From contig NZ_JAFEJU010000002.1 of NCBI RefSeq assembly GCF_018555455.1, positions 124,001 through 188,000 on the forward strand: a stretch of 64,000 nucleotides of DNA, given 5' to 3'. Source of the DNA: Bifidobacterium colobi. Lineage in GTDB: Bacteria; Actinomycetota; Actinomycetes; Actinomycetales; Bifidobacteriaceae. The translations under genes and the position numbers were made by a program. How positions within the stretch are numbered: position 1 is the first letter of the stretch; the number at the start of each line of letters is the position of its first letter. Positions 28,777 through 41,034 of the stretch are shown in pieces. The notes under the pieces were generated by a model. The model was not told the origin of the DNA. It did not search any database and worked only from the letters and a program-made list of their open reading frames with translations.

Positions 28777-29538
28777 ATGGCATTGCAGAGGAACAATTCG
28801 GGTGTGAATGGCGTGCGGTCTGGTAGGCGAGCCGGCTCCGGCGCGAGTCGGCCTACTGCTTCCGGACGCTCCGGTCAGGCCATGAGCGGAGGTAGGGGAG
28901 TCCGCCAGACCGCGCCAAAGCAACGTAAGCGTAAGCTCAGTAAGAAAAAGCGTGCGATGTATCGTCGCCGCCGCATTGTGGTCGGTGTGATTTTGGCACT
29001 GTTGATTGCGCTGATTGTGTTCTGCGGATACAGCATTGCTCGTGGAGTCGGTGCCATCAATGTGGCGATTCACCATGATGATTACTATGCGCTTTCGCGT
29101 GAAAGCGTGCCCACGCCGAAGAAGACCAGTAATGTGAAAAACTGCTCCAGCAATGATGTGACGCTGGAGCTCAGTGCTAAAACCCAGTCTGTGCCGGTGG
29201 GTGGATCCTTGGAATTCACTGCGTCGATTGTGCACGACGGTTCAGGCAGCTGCTTGGTGGATGGTTCGGATGGTAACCGTGTGCTGACCATTACTTCTGG
29301 GTCGGAAACGATGTACAAGTCCGATGTGTGCGCCGCGGATTCCCGCATGCTGCTTATGGCTAAGGGCGATAAGGATGCGCAGAAGATGACGTGGAACACG
29401 GATTACAACGCCACGTTGACCGAATGCACGGACGAATCCAGCTGGGCCAAAGTCAATCCCGGCACCTATACCGCACAGATTGCGTTAAAGGACGAGCCCA
29501 AGGTCAAAAGCGAGCCCTTGACGTTCACGGTGGAGTAG
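28777..29538 (+). CDS. Membrane-anchored protein with basic N-terminus and extracellular Ig-like region, function unknown
   Basis: I do not recognise a named family. The 253 residues begin with about 65 Arg/Gly/Lys-rich cytoplasmic residues, then one membrane helix (about 68-90, VVGVILALLIALIVFCGYS), then about 160 extracellular residues. That region has a beta-rich pattern (VTLELSAKTQSVPVGGSLEF and a final PLTFTVE) and four Cys (NCSS, SCLV, DVC, ECTD) that could form two disulfides. ATG 28777 lacks a ribosome binding site and may be leaderless. It sits between mutY and rpoB without evident functional partner. It may be a cell-envelope protein; that is only a guess from topology. Confidence 0.72.
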   Translation: MALQRNNSGVNGVRSGRRAGSGASRPTASGRSGQAMSGGRGVRQTAPKQRKRKLSKKKRAMYRRRRIVVGVILALLIALIVFCGYSIARGVGAINVAIHHDDYYALSRESVPTPKKTSNVKNCSSNDVTLELSAKTQSVPVGGSLEFTASIVHDGSGSCLVDGSDGNRVLTITSGSETMYKSDVCAADSRMLLMAKGDKDAQKMTWNTDYNATLTECTDESSWAKVNPGTYTAQIALKDEPKVKSEPLTFTVE

Positions 29539-29820
29539 TCTTTGGCTGGTGGCGGCGGGGCTTGATTCGCTGCGGGCGACGATGGGTGTTCGATGCAATG
29601 CCAAGGTGAATACGAAGCAAAGCTGAAGGAAATTGTGTATGCATCGGGGCGTATGAGTCTCAGGGTAAATTGTCGCTGCATACCGCTATTCTTTGTAATT
29701 TGCATGAGGTGTGTCATATTGCGGGCATACCGCCGACAATGAAGCGTCCGCATAGGCATATGGTGGCCATGCCGGCGCTCCCAGGGGAATTACCATTTAG
29801 CGAGCGATAAGGAACGTCCA
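29539..29820. other. Upstream region of rpoB, no gene seen
   Basis: These 282 bases hold no supported coding sequence. Only an AAGGAAC ribosome binding site (29810-29816) ahead of the TTG start is clear. The promoter of the rpoB-rpoC operon probably lies here or upstream, but no hexamer pair stands out. Confidence 0.5.
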
Positions 29821-32800
29821 TTGGCTACTGAAGCTACGACGAACACCACTACCATCATCGCACGCGCCGACCAGCATGACATTGACCTGCACAAGGCGTC
29901 GGACCGCGTGAACTTCGGCTCCATTAAAGAGCCTATCGATGTACCCTACCTGCTGGGCGTGCAGACCGACAGCTTTGACTGGCTGATCGGCAACGAGCGC
30001 TGGAAGAAGCGCGTCGAAGAGGATGAGAAGAACGGCACCAACACCGTGGCTCACACCTCCGGTCTTGATGAGGTCTTCAACGAGATCTCCCCGATCGAGA
30101 ACTTCGCCCAGACCATGTCCCTGACCTTCTCTGATCCGTACTTCGAGGAGCCGCGTCACACGGTTCAGGAGTGCAAGGAGAAGGATTACACTTATTCCGC
30201 ACCGCTGTACGTGAACGCTGAGTTCGAGAACGGCGACACCGGCGAAATCAAGTCCCAGACCGTGTTCATGGGCGACTTCCCGCTGCAGACCCCGCACGGT
30301 ACCTTCATCATCGGTGGTACCGAGCGAGTCATCGTCTCCCAGCTTGTGCGCTCCCCGGGCGTCTACTTCGACCGTCAGCAGGATCGTACTTCCGACAAGG
30401 AAGTCTTCGGTGCCAAGATCATCCCGTCTCGCGGCGCATGGCTCGAGTTCGAAATCGATAAGAGGGATCAGCCGCAGGTGCGCGTGGACCGCAAGCGTAA
30501 GCAGTCCGCCATCGTGTTCCTTATGGCCATCGGCATGACCAAGCCCGAGATTGCCCAGGCCTTCAAGGACTGCCCGCTGGTGCTCGACGCCCTGCAGCGC
30601 GAGACCCTGGAGACCCAGGACGAGGCTCTGGTCGACCTGTACCGCAAGATCCGCCCGGCCGACACCCCGACCCCGGAAGCCGGCAAGAACCTGCTGGATT
30701 CCTTCTACTTCAACACCAAGCGTTACGATCTGGCCCGCGTCGGCCGTTACAAGATCAACCGCAAGCTCGGTCTTGAGGCTGACTTCAACGATCGCTCCCT
30801 GCACCAGGAAGACATCATCGCCACCATCAAGTACCTGGTGGCCCTGCACGATGGCGCCAAGACCTTCGCCGGCACCCGCAACGGCGAGAACATCGACCTG
30901 CGCGTGGACGTGGACGATATCGATCACTTCGGCAACCGTCGTATCCGTCAGGTCGGCGAGCTGATTCAGAACCAGCTGCGTACCGGCCTGAGCCGTATGG
31001 AGCGTGTGGTTCGTGAGCGTATGACCACTCAGGATGCCGAGGCTATCACCCCGCAGTCCCTGATCAACATCCGCCCGGTGAACGCCACCATCAAGGAGTT
31101 CTTCGGCACCTCCCAGCTCTCCCAGTTCATGGATCAGAACAACCCGCTCTCCGGTGTGACGAACAAGCGTCGTCTTTCCGCTCTGGGTCCCGGTGGTCTG
31201 TCCCGCGACCGCGCCTCCATGGAAGTGCGAGACGTGCACCCGTCCCACTTCGGCCGTATGTGCCCGATCGAGTCTCCTGAAGGCCCGAACATCGGTCTTA
31301 TCGGCTCCCTGGCAACCTTCGGCCGCGTGAACCCGTTCGGTTTCATCGAAACCCCGTACCGCAAGGTCGTCAACGGCCACGTTACCGACGAAGTCGAGTA
31401 CATGACCGCAGACCGCGATCTTGACCACGTGATCGCCCAGGCCAACCAGGAACTTGACGAGAACGGCAACTTCGTGCAGAAGTCCGCACTTGCCCGAGTC
31501 GGCGAAGAAGAGGCAGTCGATGTGCCGGTGAGCTCCGTGGATTACATGGATGTCTCACCTCGTCAGATGGTCTCCCTCGGTGCTTCCCTGATTCCGTTCC
31601 TGGAGCACGATGAGGGCCACCGTGCATTGATGGGTACCAACATGCAGCGTCAGGCCGTGCCGCTGATTGAATCCGAGCGCCCGCTGGTGGGCACCGGCTC
31701 CGAATGGCGCGCCGCCAACGACTCCGGCGACGTGATCAAGGCTGAGAAGGACGGCGTGGTGACCTATGTCTCCGCCGATCTGATCCGTGTGATGAACGAC
31801 GATGGCACCACCAGCTCCTACAAGCTGGCCAAGTTCCAGCGCTCCAACCAGACCACCTGCTACAACCAGCGCCCGATCGTGCACGACGGCGAGCGTGTGG
31901 AAGCCGGCTCGGTCATGGCTGACGGCCCGGCCATCCAGAACGGTGACCTGGCCCTCGGTAAGAACCTGCTCATCGCCTTCATGCCTTGGAACGGCTACAA
32001 CTACGAGGATGCTGTGATCATCTCCCAGCGCCTCGTGCAGGATGACACCCTCTCCTCCATCCACATCGAGGAGTACGAGATCGACGCCCGCGAAACCAAG
32101 CTCGGTGCCGAGGAAATCACCCGCGACCTGCCGAACGTCGGCGAGGACGCTGTGGCCAACCTCGACGAGCGCGGCATCATCCGCATCGGTGCCGAAGTCG
32201 AAGCCGGCGACATTCTGGTCGGTAAGGTCACCCCGAAGGGCGAGACCGAGCTGACTCCGGAAGAGCGACTGCTGCGCGCCATCTTCGGTGAGAAGTCCCG
32301 CGAGGTGCGCGACACCTCCCTGCGCGTGCCCCACGGCGAGACCGGTACCGTTATCGGCGTCAAGGAAATCACTCGTGAGGATGCCGAGGAGGACGGCGAC
32401 GAGCTGCCCAACGGCGTGAACCAGATGATTCGCGTGTACATCGCCCAGCACCGCAAGATCACCGTGGGCGATAAGCTCTCCGGCCGTCACGGCAACAAGG
32501 GCTGCATCTCCCGCATTCTGCCGGAAGAGGATATGCCGTTCCTCGCCGACGGTACCCCGGTCGACATCATGCTCAACCCGCTGGGTGTGCCTTCCCGAAT
32601 GAACCTGGGTCAGGTGCTCGAGCTGCACCTCGGCTGGATCGCTCACTCCGGTTGGGACATCTCCCTCGACCCGAACCTGGAAGCCGAGTGGAAGAAGCTG
32701 ATTCCGTCCGGCGCCGAGAAGGCCGAGCCGGGCACCCCGGTGGCAACCCCGGTGTTCGATGGTGTGAAGCCGGAAGTCTTGAAGGGCCTGCTGTCCACCA

Positions 32801-33384
32801 CGCTGCCGAACCGCGATGGCGACCGCCTCGTGGGCCCCGACGGCAAGGCGACCCTGTTCGACGGCCGTACCGGCGAACCGTACACCAAGCAGATCTCCGT
32901 TGGCTACATGTACATGCTGAAGCTGCACCACCTGGTCGACGACAAGATCCACGCCCGCTCCACCGGTCCGTACTCCATGATCACCCAGCAGCCGCTCGGC
33001 GGTAAGGCCCAGTTCGGTGGCCAGCGCTTTGGTGAGATGGAGGTGTGGGCCCTCGAGGCCTACGGTGCCGCTTACACGCTGCACGAGATGATGACCACCA
33101 AGTCCGATGACGTCGACGGCCGCGTGCGCGTCTACGGTGCCATCGTGAAGGGCGAGAACCTGCCGCCGGCAGGCATCCCTGAGTCCTTCAAGGTGCTTCT
33201 CAAGGAAATGCAGTCCCTGTCCCTGAACGTCGAAGTGCTCAACGCCGAAGGCGTGGCCATCGACATGAAGGATGAGGAAGACGATCCGGTGAGCTCCGCC
33301 GACGATCTGGGCTTCAACATCGGTGCCCGCCCTGATGCGGCCGCCAAGGAAGACCAGAAGGCCGAAGAGCCCGAATACCAGTGA
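29821..33384 (+). CDS. rpoB: DNA-directed RNA polymerase subunit beta
   Basis: This is the core RNA polymerase subunit forming the catalytic cleft with beta prime. The 1187-residue protein starts at TTG 29821 after AAGGAAC. Landmarks: the [24 protein letters not shown] and [20 protein letters not shown] blocks, the switch/flap regions, and the C-terminal [19 protein letters not shown] and [20 protein letters not shown]. The rifampicin-binding segment reads [20 protein letters not shown], with Asn448 at the position of E. coli His526 and Ser453 at E. coli Ser531. The C-terminus is an acidic tail. It is followed by rpoC, from which it is separated by about 170 bases carrying a repeat element. 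Confidence 0.98.
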   Translation: MATEATTNTTTIIARADQHDIDLHKASDRVNFGSIKEPIDVPYLLGVQTDSFDWLIGNERWKKRVEEDEKNGTNTVAHTSGLDEVFNEISPIENFAQTMSLTFSDPYFEEPRHTVQECKEKDYTYSAPLYVNAEFENGDTGEIKSQTVFMGDFPLQTPHGTFIIGGTERVIVSQLVRSPGVYFDRQQDRTSDKEVFGAKIIPSRGAWLEFEIDKRDQPQVRVDRKRKQSAIVFLMAIGMTKPEIAQAFKDCPLVLDALQRETLETQDEALVDLYRKIRPADTPTPEAGKNLLDSFYFNTKRYDLARVGRYKINRKLGLEADFNDRSLHQEDIIATIKYLVALHDGAKTFAGTRNGENIDLRVDVDDIDHFGNRRIRQVGELIQNQLRTGLSRMERVVRERMTTQDAEAITPQSLINIRPVNATIKEFFGTSQLSQFMDQNNPLSGVTNKRRLSALGPGGLSRDRASMEVRDVHPSHFGRMCPIESPEGPNIGLIGSLATFGRVNPFGFIETPYRKVVNGHVTDEVEYMTADRDLDHVIAQANQELDENGNFVQKSALARVGEEEAVDVPVSSVDYMDVSPRQMVSLGASLIPFLEHDEGHRALMGTNMQRQAVPLIESERPLVGTGSEWRAANDSGDVIKAEKDGVVTYVSADLIRVMNDDGTTSSYKLAKFQRSNQTTCYNQRPIVHDGERVEAGSVMADGPAIQNGDLALGKNLLIAFMPWNGYNYEDAVIISQRLVQDDTLSSIHIEEYEIDARETKLGAEEITRDLPNVGEDAVANLDERGIIRIGAEVEAGDILVGKVTPKGETELTPEERLLRAIFGEKSREVRDTSLRVPHGETGTVIGVKEITREDAEEDGDELPNGVNQMIRVYIAQHRKITVGDKLSGRHGNKGCISRILPEEDMPFLADGTPVDIMLNPLGVPSRMNLGQVLELHLGWIAHSGWDISLDPNLEAEWKKLIPSGAEKAEPGTPVATPVFDGVKPEVLKGLLSTTLPNRDGDRLVGPDGKATLFDGRTGEPYTKQISVGYMYMLKLHHLVDDKIHARSTGPYSMITQQPLGGKAQFGGQRFGEMEVWALEAYGAAYTLHEMMTTKSDDVDGRVRVYGAIVKGENLPPAGIPESFKVLLKEMQSLSLNVEVLNAEGVAIDMKDEEDDPVSSADDLGFNIGARPDAAAKEDQKAEEPEYQ

Positions 33385-33472
33385 TCCCACGGGTCGCATA
33401 CGGCCAGCAAGCCGTATGCAGACCTACCCACGTGAATTAAACAACGTAAAGAGGCCTGCCCCGGTTGTGACT

Positions 33473-33529
33473 ACCCCTCAGTCAGCTGTGGCTGACAGCT
33501 CCCCTGACAAAGGGGAGCCTGGGGAGGCC
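33473..33529. repeat. MITE-like hairpin element between rpoB and rpoC
   Basis: CTCAGTCAGC/GCTGACAG (33477-33498) and CTCCCCTG/AGGGGAG (33499-33517) form two adjoining hairpins of a kind widespread in gut-bacterial intergenic DNA. They interrupt the normally compact rpoB-rpoC junction. Confidence 0.65.
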
Positions 33530-33553
33530 TCAAGAACAGAAACGGATTAACAA

Positions 33554-37606
<4,053 letters not shown>

Positions 37607-37619
37607 GAGCAATAGCAGC

Positions 37620-37654
37620 TGAGAGTAAGTGCTATAAATAAGGACTTACTCTCA
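37620..37654 (+). terminator. Hairpin after rpoC
   Basis: TGAGAGTAAGT (37620-37630) pairs with ACTTACTCTCA (37644-37654). There is no T-run; it may stabilise the transcript end ahead of the next terminator. Confidence 0.6.
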
Positions 37655-37668
37655 ACGAGCATTGTTTG

Positions 37669-37718
37669 AAGGTCTGGCGTGAACCTGTGCATCACACGGG
37701 TTCACGCCAGACCTTTTT
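37669..37718 (+). terminator. Strong Rho-independent terminator after rpoC
   Basis: AAGGTCTGGCGTGAACC (37669-37685) is inverted at 37699-37715 and followed by five T. The stem of 17 base pairs, extended by GTG/CAC, is the clearest terminator in the window. Confidence 0.92.
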
Positions 37719-37855
37719 GTAGTTGAAATACGGGGCTGACTACATCTGATCGCATGCAGTATTGATGCGAAACACGGCTATGTGCCTCATGTGCTGCATC
37801 TCTCACATACTTCAGTAGGTTGTATGCTCCATGCGCATGCAATTATCGGCCTGTA

Positions 37856-38110
37856 GCGGGCCATTATGAGAAAAACGTTCTTGGAATCATGTTGGACCGG
37901 AGCCCCAAAATAGCCCAAAATCCAAGAATGGCTTATTTTCAATGTTTTGTAGTCTTCACCATGCGGGCCACCATAGTGGAACAGCCTTAATAAACCATGT
38001 TGTCCCGCTCGCCAACGGGCCAACGCGCTAAGAAGCCCCGAAAACGCACGTTGGCCCGCTAAGCATCGGGCCACTATGAAATTAGCGATTATATTGCAGC
38101 GTTGGCCCGG
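37856..38110. repeat. Eight GGGCCA/TGGCCC-type motifs in alternating orientation (left copy)
   Basis: Forward cores lie at about 37858, 37968, 38017 and 38068, and reverse cores at about 37892, 37999, 38051 and 38103. Each is flanked by NNAT or CGTT-type sequence, for example ACGTTGGCCCGCT. They alternate forward, reverse, forward, reverse, so four hairpins are possible. A second array of the same design lies at 56407-56662. The stretch 37607-38191 has no supported gene; apart from two terminators this array is its content. Confidence 0.75.
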
Positions 38111-38191
38111 TATTGCAATTCTGTAACGCATCAGCCAACAAATAGCACTACATTGTTAACTAGCAAGAGCAACTTACGAAGGGAAGGCTCT

Positions 38192-38530
38192 ATGCAAACA
38201 GCAACATCAATGGGTGTAGACGACAGCGAACTGCAGTCGCTAGGTTCATCATTGCACGATGCGTCAAACCAAGTGGATGCCATCACAGATGCGTTGAAGC
38301 TGTCTTCTGCATCTGTTGGGCAGCAGAAACTTGCTGCAAAAGTCAGTACTTTCATCGAAGGAAGTGCTGGTGAAACGTTGGTATTTCTTGCAATGATGGC
38401 ACGTCTTGAAAACTTTCTGGACCAAGTTGTGGTTTCGACTTCAGAGGTCGACGGCAAATTGTCTGTAGAGATTTCAGGTGACTGTGTTGCGCCGAAAAAC
38501 GAAAGCAGGAAGACCCATGGGCGATTTTAG
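38192..38530 (+). CDS. Small helical partner protein of a type VII effector cassette (left copy)
   Basis: This is a 112-residue mostly helical protein with no signal peptide, homologous by eye to the protein at 61211: both have GVD near the start, L-x5-QV, and a shared R-x-EN-x-L-x2-V-x4-T-x-EVDG-x-LS block (ARLENFLDQVVVSTSEVDGK). Size resembles WXG100/Lap-type partners, but no W-x-G motif is seen here. It overlaps the next gene by 14 bases, which indicates coupled expression. Such partners bind the N-terminal helical domain of a secreted effector and target it to the secretion ATPase; here that is inference from position and size. ATG 38192 has GAAGGGAAGG close upstream. Confidence 0.72.
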   Translation: MQTATSMGVDDSELQSLGSSLHDASNQVDAITDALKLSSASVGQQKLAAKVSTFIEGSAGETLVFLAMMARLENFLDQVVVSTSEVDGKLSVEISGDCVAPKNESRKTHGRF

Positions 38531-39191
38531 ACTACGTACGACAGGATTGGATTGGTCGGCAGTGGAACAGGATGCAGATCCTGTACCAGGCGATTGCCAG
38601 TCTTTGTATGAGGCGTATCTCAAATGCGTTACGAGAAGTCAAACCTGCAATCAAGTAGCTTCATTTCTGTCTCAAGTCTGCGGTTCACATACGCATTTCA
38701 AGGGCGAAAGTGCTGAAGCATTTGATGTCGAACTCAAACACACGGTTAATTTTGCTTATACTTTGGCAGATATCTATAACAGTGGTGCAAGCGTATTCAG
38801 CACGTGGGCATATGCGCTGGAAGATTATCAGCGCATAGCTGATAATGCATGTAATAAGGCTATGGAAATCAAAAAGTCCATTGACAAATACGCTAAAGAT
38901 GTAGATAGCGCGTATTCCTCATTGCACCGTGAGCAAGCGAAGTTCCGCACAGCACAAAGGCAATTGCAGACCTTGCAGGCTCAAGGCAAGACATCTTCTG
39001 ATGAAGAATACAGTCGTCAAGTACGGATTCGTGACGATGCCTCTGACCAGGTAGATAGATACACGCATACGGTAAAAAGTTGCAAAGATCTTATTGCTTC
39101 GGCACGTGAAGATTTAGATTCGGAAATAAAGAAGGTAAAGCACTGCAAAGAGGACTATGACCAAAATGGTTCAGAACTAGCTGGGAACTAA
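38517..39191 (+). CDS. LXG-like helical N-terminal domain of a type VII effector (left copy)
   Basis: The 224 residues are almost wholly helical or coiled coil. They start with LDWSAVEQDADPVPGDC, which recurs as LDWSAIDKEEDPVRGDC in the effector at 61701, and share the F-x-G-x2-A-x-A and YQ-x2-AD-x2-C patterns further on. In the right copy this domain continues into a glycine-rich C-terminal region in one polypeptide; here it stops at 39191 and the rest lies in another frame. The frame of the next gene is open from 39161 and reads as a helical continuation, so a frameshift or a split gene is likely. ATG 38517 has AGGAAG upstream. Confidence 0.75.
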   Translation: MGDFRLRTTGLDWSAVEQDADPVPGDCQSLYEAYLKCVTRSQTCNQVASFLSQVCGSHTHFKGESAEAFDVELKHTVNFAYTLADIYNSGASVFSTWAYALEDYQRIADNACNKAMEIKKSIDKYAKDVDSAYSSLHREQAKFRTAQRQLQTLQAQGKTSSDEEYSRQVRIRDDASDQVDRYTHTVKSCKDLIASAREDLDSEIKKVKHCKEDYDQNGSELAGN

Positions 39192-39217
39192 GAGACTGCG
39201 AAGATGAGTTCCAAGAA

Positions 39218-40552
39218 TTGGGGCGCAAATACGGGAATCTGTCTCGCTGGCAGACTGAACTAATGGCAATTCAGGCTGGTGGATATTCAGGCTTGGCATA
39301 TTACGGCCGTAATCACGCTCGTCATTCAACCCGTTATTGGAATTTCCAAAAACATGGAGAGTCTTGGATTAAGAAGGTTGATTCTGTGGGATATGCAACT
39401 GGTGACGAGTACGTCCCCACGTTATGGCCTGATGATCCGCCAAAGATCACTGGTTCTGCTTTAGGCTCATCAGTTGGAGATATCGTTCGCGTTGGTATTA
39501 AAGGTTCCGTCGGCGGCTCTGTCGTTGGTGGAATATTTGACTATGGAGCTACATATAACAGTCGTGTAGATAAATACGGTGAGCATGATGCCCGGCAAGA
39601 CGCGGAATGGCACGCTGGCATTACTACAGCTTCCGGAGTTGTCGGTGGAGTTGCAGGCGTAGCCGCTGGCACAGTCACAGGGGCCATTGTTGGGTCATCT
39701 GTTCCTATTGTTGGAACTGCAGTTGGGGCTGTTGTTGGTTGTGTAGTAAGTACCGTTCTTGGAAATGTGGCCACGAATATGTACGACTCGCATGAACACC
39801 GTGAGGGCAAGCGTATGTTGAAAATCCATCGATACTATTTCATGGGTGCATCAGGGCAAAAGCTGGTGGCTTGGGATAATAAGGACAAGCGGTTCGTCGC
39901 TATAGACAGCTATCCGAAAAGGTTACGTAGAAGACTGCGTCGGGAACTAAAAGACAAAGCGGATAATCCAATCGCCAATCAGAAACCGGTTGCAGGACGG
40001 CATGGCAGGTCTCGCACCTTGCTCGAAGACCGATATGATAAAGGCGTCGCTCGCATGTATTTGTTGATCTTGCTGTTTATTATTGCTATGGCTTGCATCC
40101 CGCTCGGTCTGAGATACTTGCCGTTGAACGCTATTTTTCCTGGAACTTTGCCTTTACCCGGTATAGTGATTGCTTTTGGCCTCGGATTATTACTTGGATG
40201 GCTTATGAATGTTGGATATGCGGCATTCTTGTTTTCCGATGATAATGAGACGGCCACTATGAGTCAGGTGACTGCAGCTTATCTTAATTCGGTTTCTGTA
40301 ATGCGGCGCACTCTTGGTTCATGGTGGATGCGTGCTTTGCTGCTGTGGTATATGTGGGGGATGCTTATCTGGCTTGTCTTTAACGGATGGGTTACGCGCC
40401 AGCAATGGTGGCGGAATGAGTGGGTGCAAAATGTGTTTTTTACTCCTCTTATTGCTTTGCTCGCATGGGGAGCGATTGCCATGATTCAGTTATGGTTCCT
40501 TCCTCATATAAAACGTGAAAAGAAGCAAGGAAATTCAGTAATTAGGCAATGA
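39218..40552 (+). CDS. Glycine-rich effector C-terminus fused to a four-TM A-type protein (left copy)
   Basis: This is a 444-residue protein. Residues 1-80 read like the end of the LXG-like helical domain, 85-187 are a Gly/Ala/Val-rich zipper-like segment, and MYDSHEHREG near 189 matches the end of the right-copy effector (LYDNWVHRGDG). From HRYYFMGASGQKLVAWD near 205 the rest matches the layout of the A proteins (57053, 58402, 62946): a short WD-containing N-terminal part, two TM helices, a cytoplasmic stretch, two more TM helices. TTG 39218 is a weak start; a natural fusion or a frameshift product is possible. Toxin activity is unproven. Confidence 0.65.
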   Translation: MGRKYGNLSRWQTELMAIQAGGYSGLAYYGRNHARHSTRYWNFQKHGESWIKKVDSVGYATGDEYVPTLWPDDPPKITGSALGSSVGDIVRVGIKGSVGGSVVGGIFDYGATYNSRVDKYGEHDARQDAEWHAGITTASGVVGGVAGVAAGTVTGAIVGSSVPIVGTAVGAVVGCVVSTVLGNVATNMYDSHEHREGKRMLKIHRYYFMGASGQKLVAWDNKDKRFVAIDSYPKRLRRRLRRELKDKADNPIANQKPVAGRHGRSRTLLEDRYDKGVARMYLLILLFIIAMACIPLGLRYLPLNAIFPGTLPLPGIVIAFGLGLLLGWLMNVGYAAFLFSDDNETATMSQVTAAYLNSVSVMRRTLGSWWMRALLLWYMWGMLIWLVFNGWVTRQQWWRNEWVQNVFFTPLIALLAWGAIAMIQLWFLPHIKREKKQGNSVIRQ

Positions 40553-40578
40553 AAATGTGAGTTAAGCGGAGATGCAGG

Positions 40579-40776
40579 ATGGTTGAATTTATTGGAATTG
40601 TCATAGTGACAGCAATAGTTTCGATGTTTATCTTTTTTGAAATGTGCATAATGAATGGTCATCAATACAGGCGCATTGTTGATCGATATGTGCTTCCGCA
40701 GATTCAATCTCCGCAGGAAGTACCCCTTGATGAAGCCAAAGCAGAGAACGACGGCACTCCTGCAAACCCACGTTGA
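40579..40776 (+). CDS. Truncated B-type one-TM protein (left copy)
   Basis: This is a 65-residue protein with one N-terminal helix (FIGIVIVTAIVSMFIFF), then YRRIVDRYVLPQI. The latter matches FRRIVNRDIFPLL in the B protein at 63653 and similar sequence in the other B proteins. The conserved cytoplasmic C-terminal domain of those (about 150 residues) is absent, so this is a truncated B. The stop lies in the first of three 17-base tandem repeats, which may mark the truncation point. ATG 40579 has GGAG about ten bases upstream. Confidence 0.6.
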   Translation: MVEFIGIVIVTAIVSMFIFFEMCIMNGHQYRRIVDRYVLPQIQSPQEVPLDEAKAENDGTPANPR

Positions 40777-40811
40777 CTGCAAACCCATGTTGACTGTGAA
40801 CCCACGCTGAC
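40761..40811. repeat. Three 17-base tandem units spanning a stop
   Basis: TGCAAACCCACGTTGAC, TGCAAACCCATGTTGAC and TGTGAACCCACGCTGAC lie in a row. The stop of the small B-type gene (40774-40776) is at the end of the first unit. Confidence 0.8.
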
Positions 40812-41034
40812 CGCTAACTGCGCGACTGCACAATGCACACCAGCGCCCGGCAAGCACCCAAAAATTACAAAAAAGTAATCAAAGTAGTACAAATCACAGT
40901 GGGTTTGCTGAATTTGGGACAGTGCTCAGAGTACGGTTAGGAAGCATGGGGCTGTAGGCATCTTCATGGTGGTTTTCGTGTCTGATGCTCATACAGACGA
41001 GCAATACGAGAGAGACAGTGTTGGAGGACCACCT

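Noticed and set aside
29539..29820. tRNA or small RNA gene upstream of rpoB
   Set aside because: No cloverleaf arms or T-loop sequence could be found.
37787..38131. Open frame of 114 codons in the left palindromic array
   Set aside because: Reverse-strand frame made of the repeat motifs, with no start signal and no counterpart in the second array.
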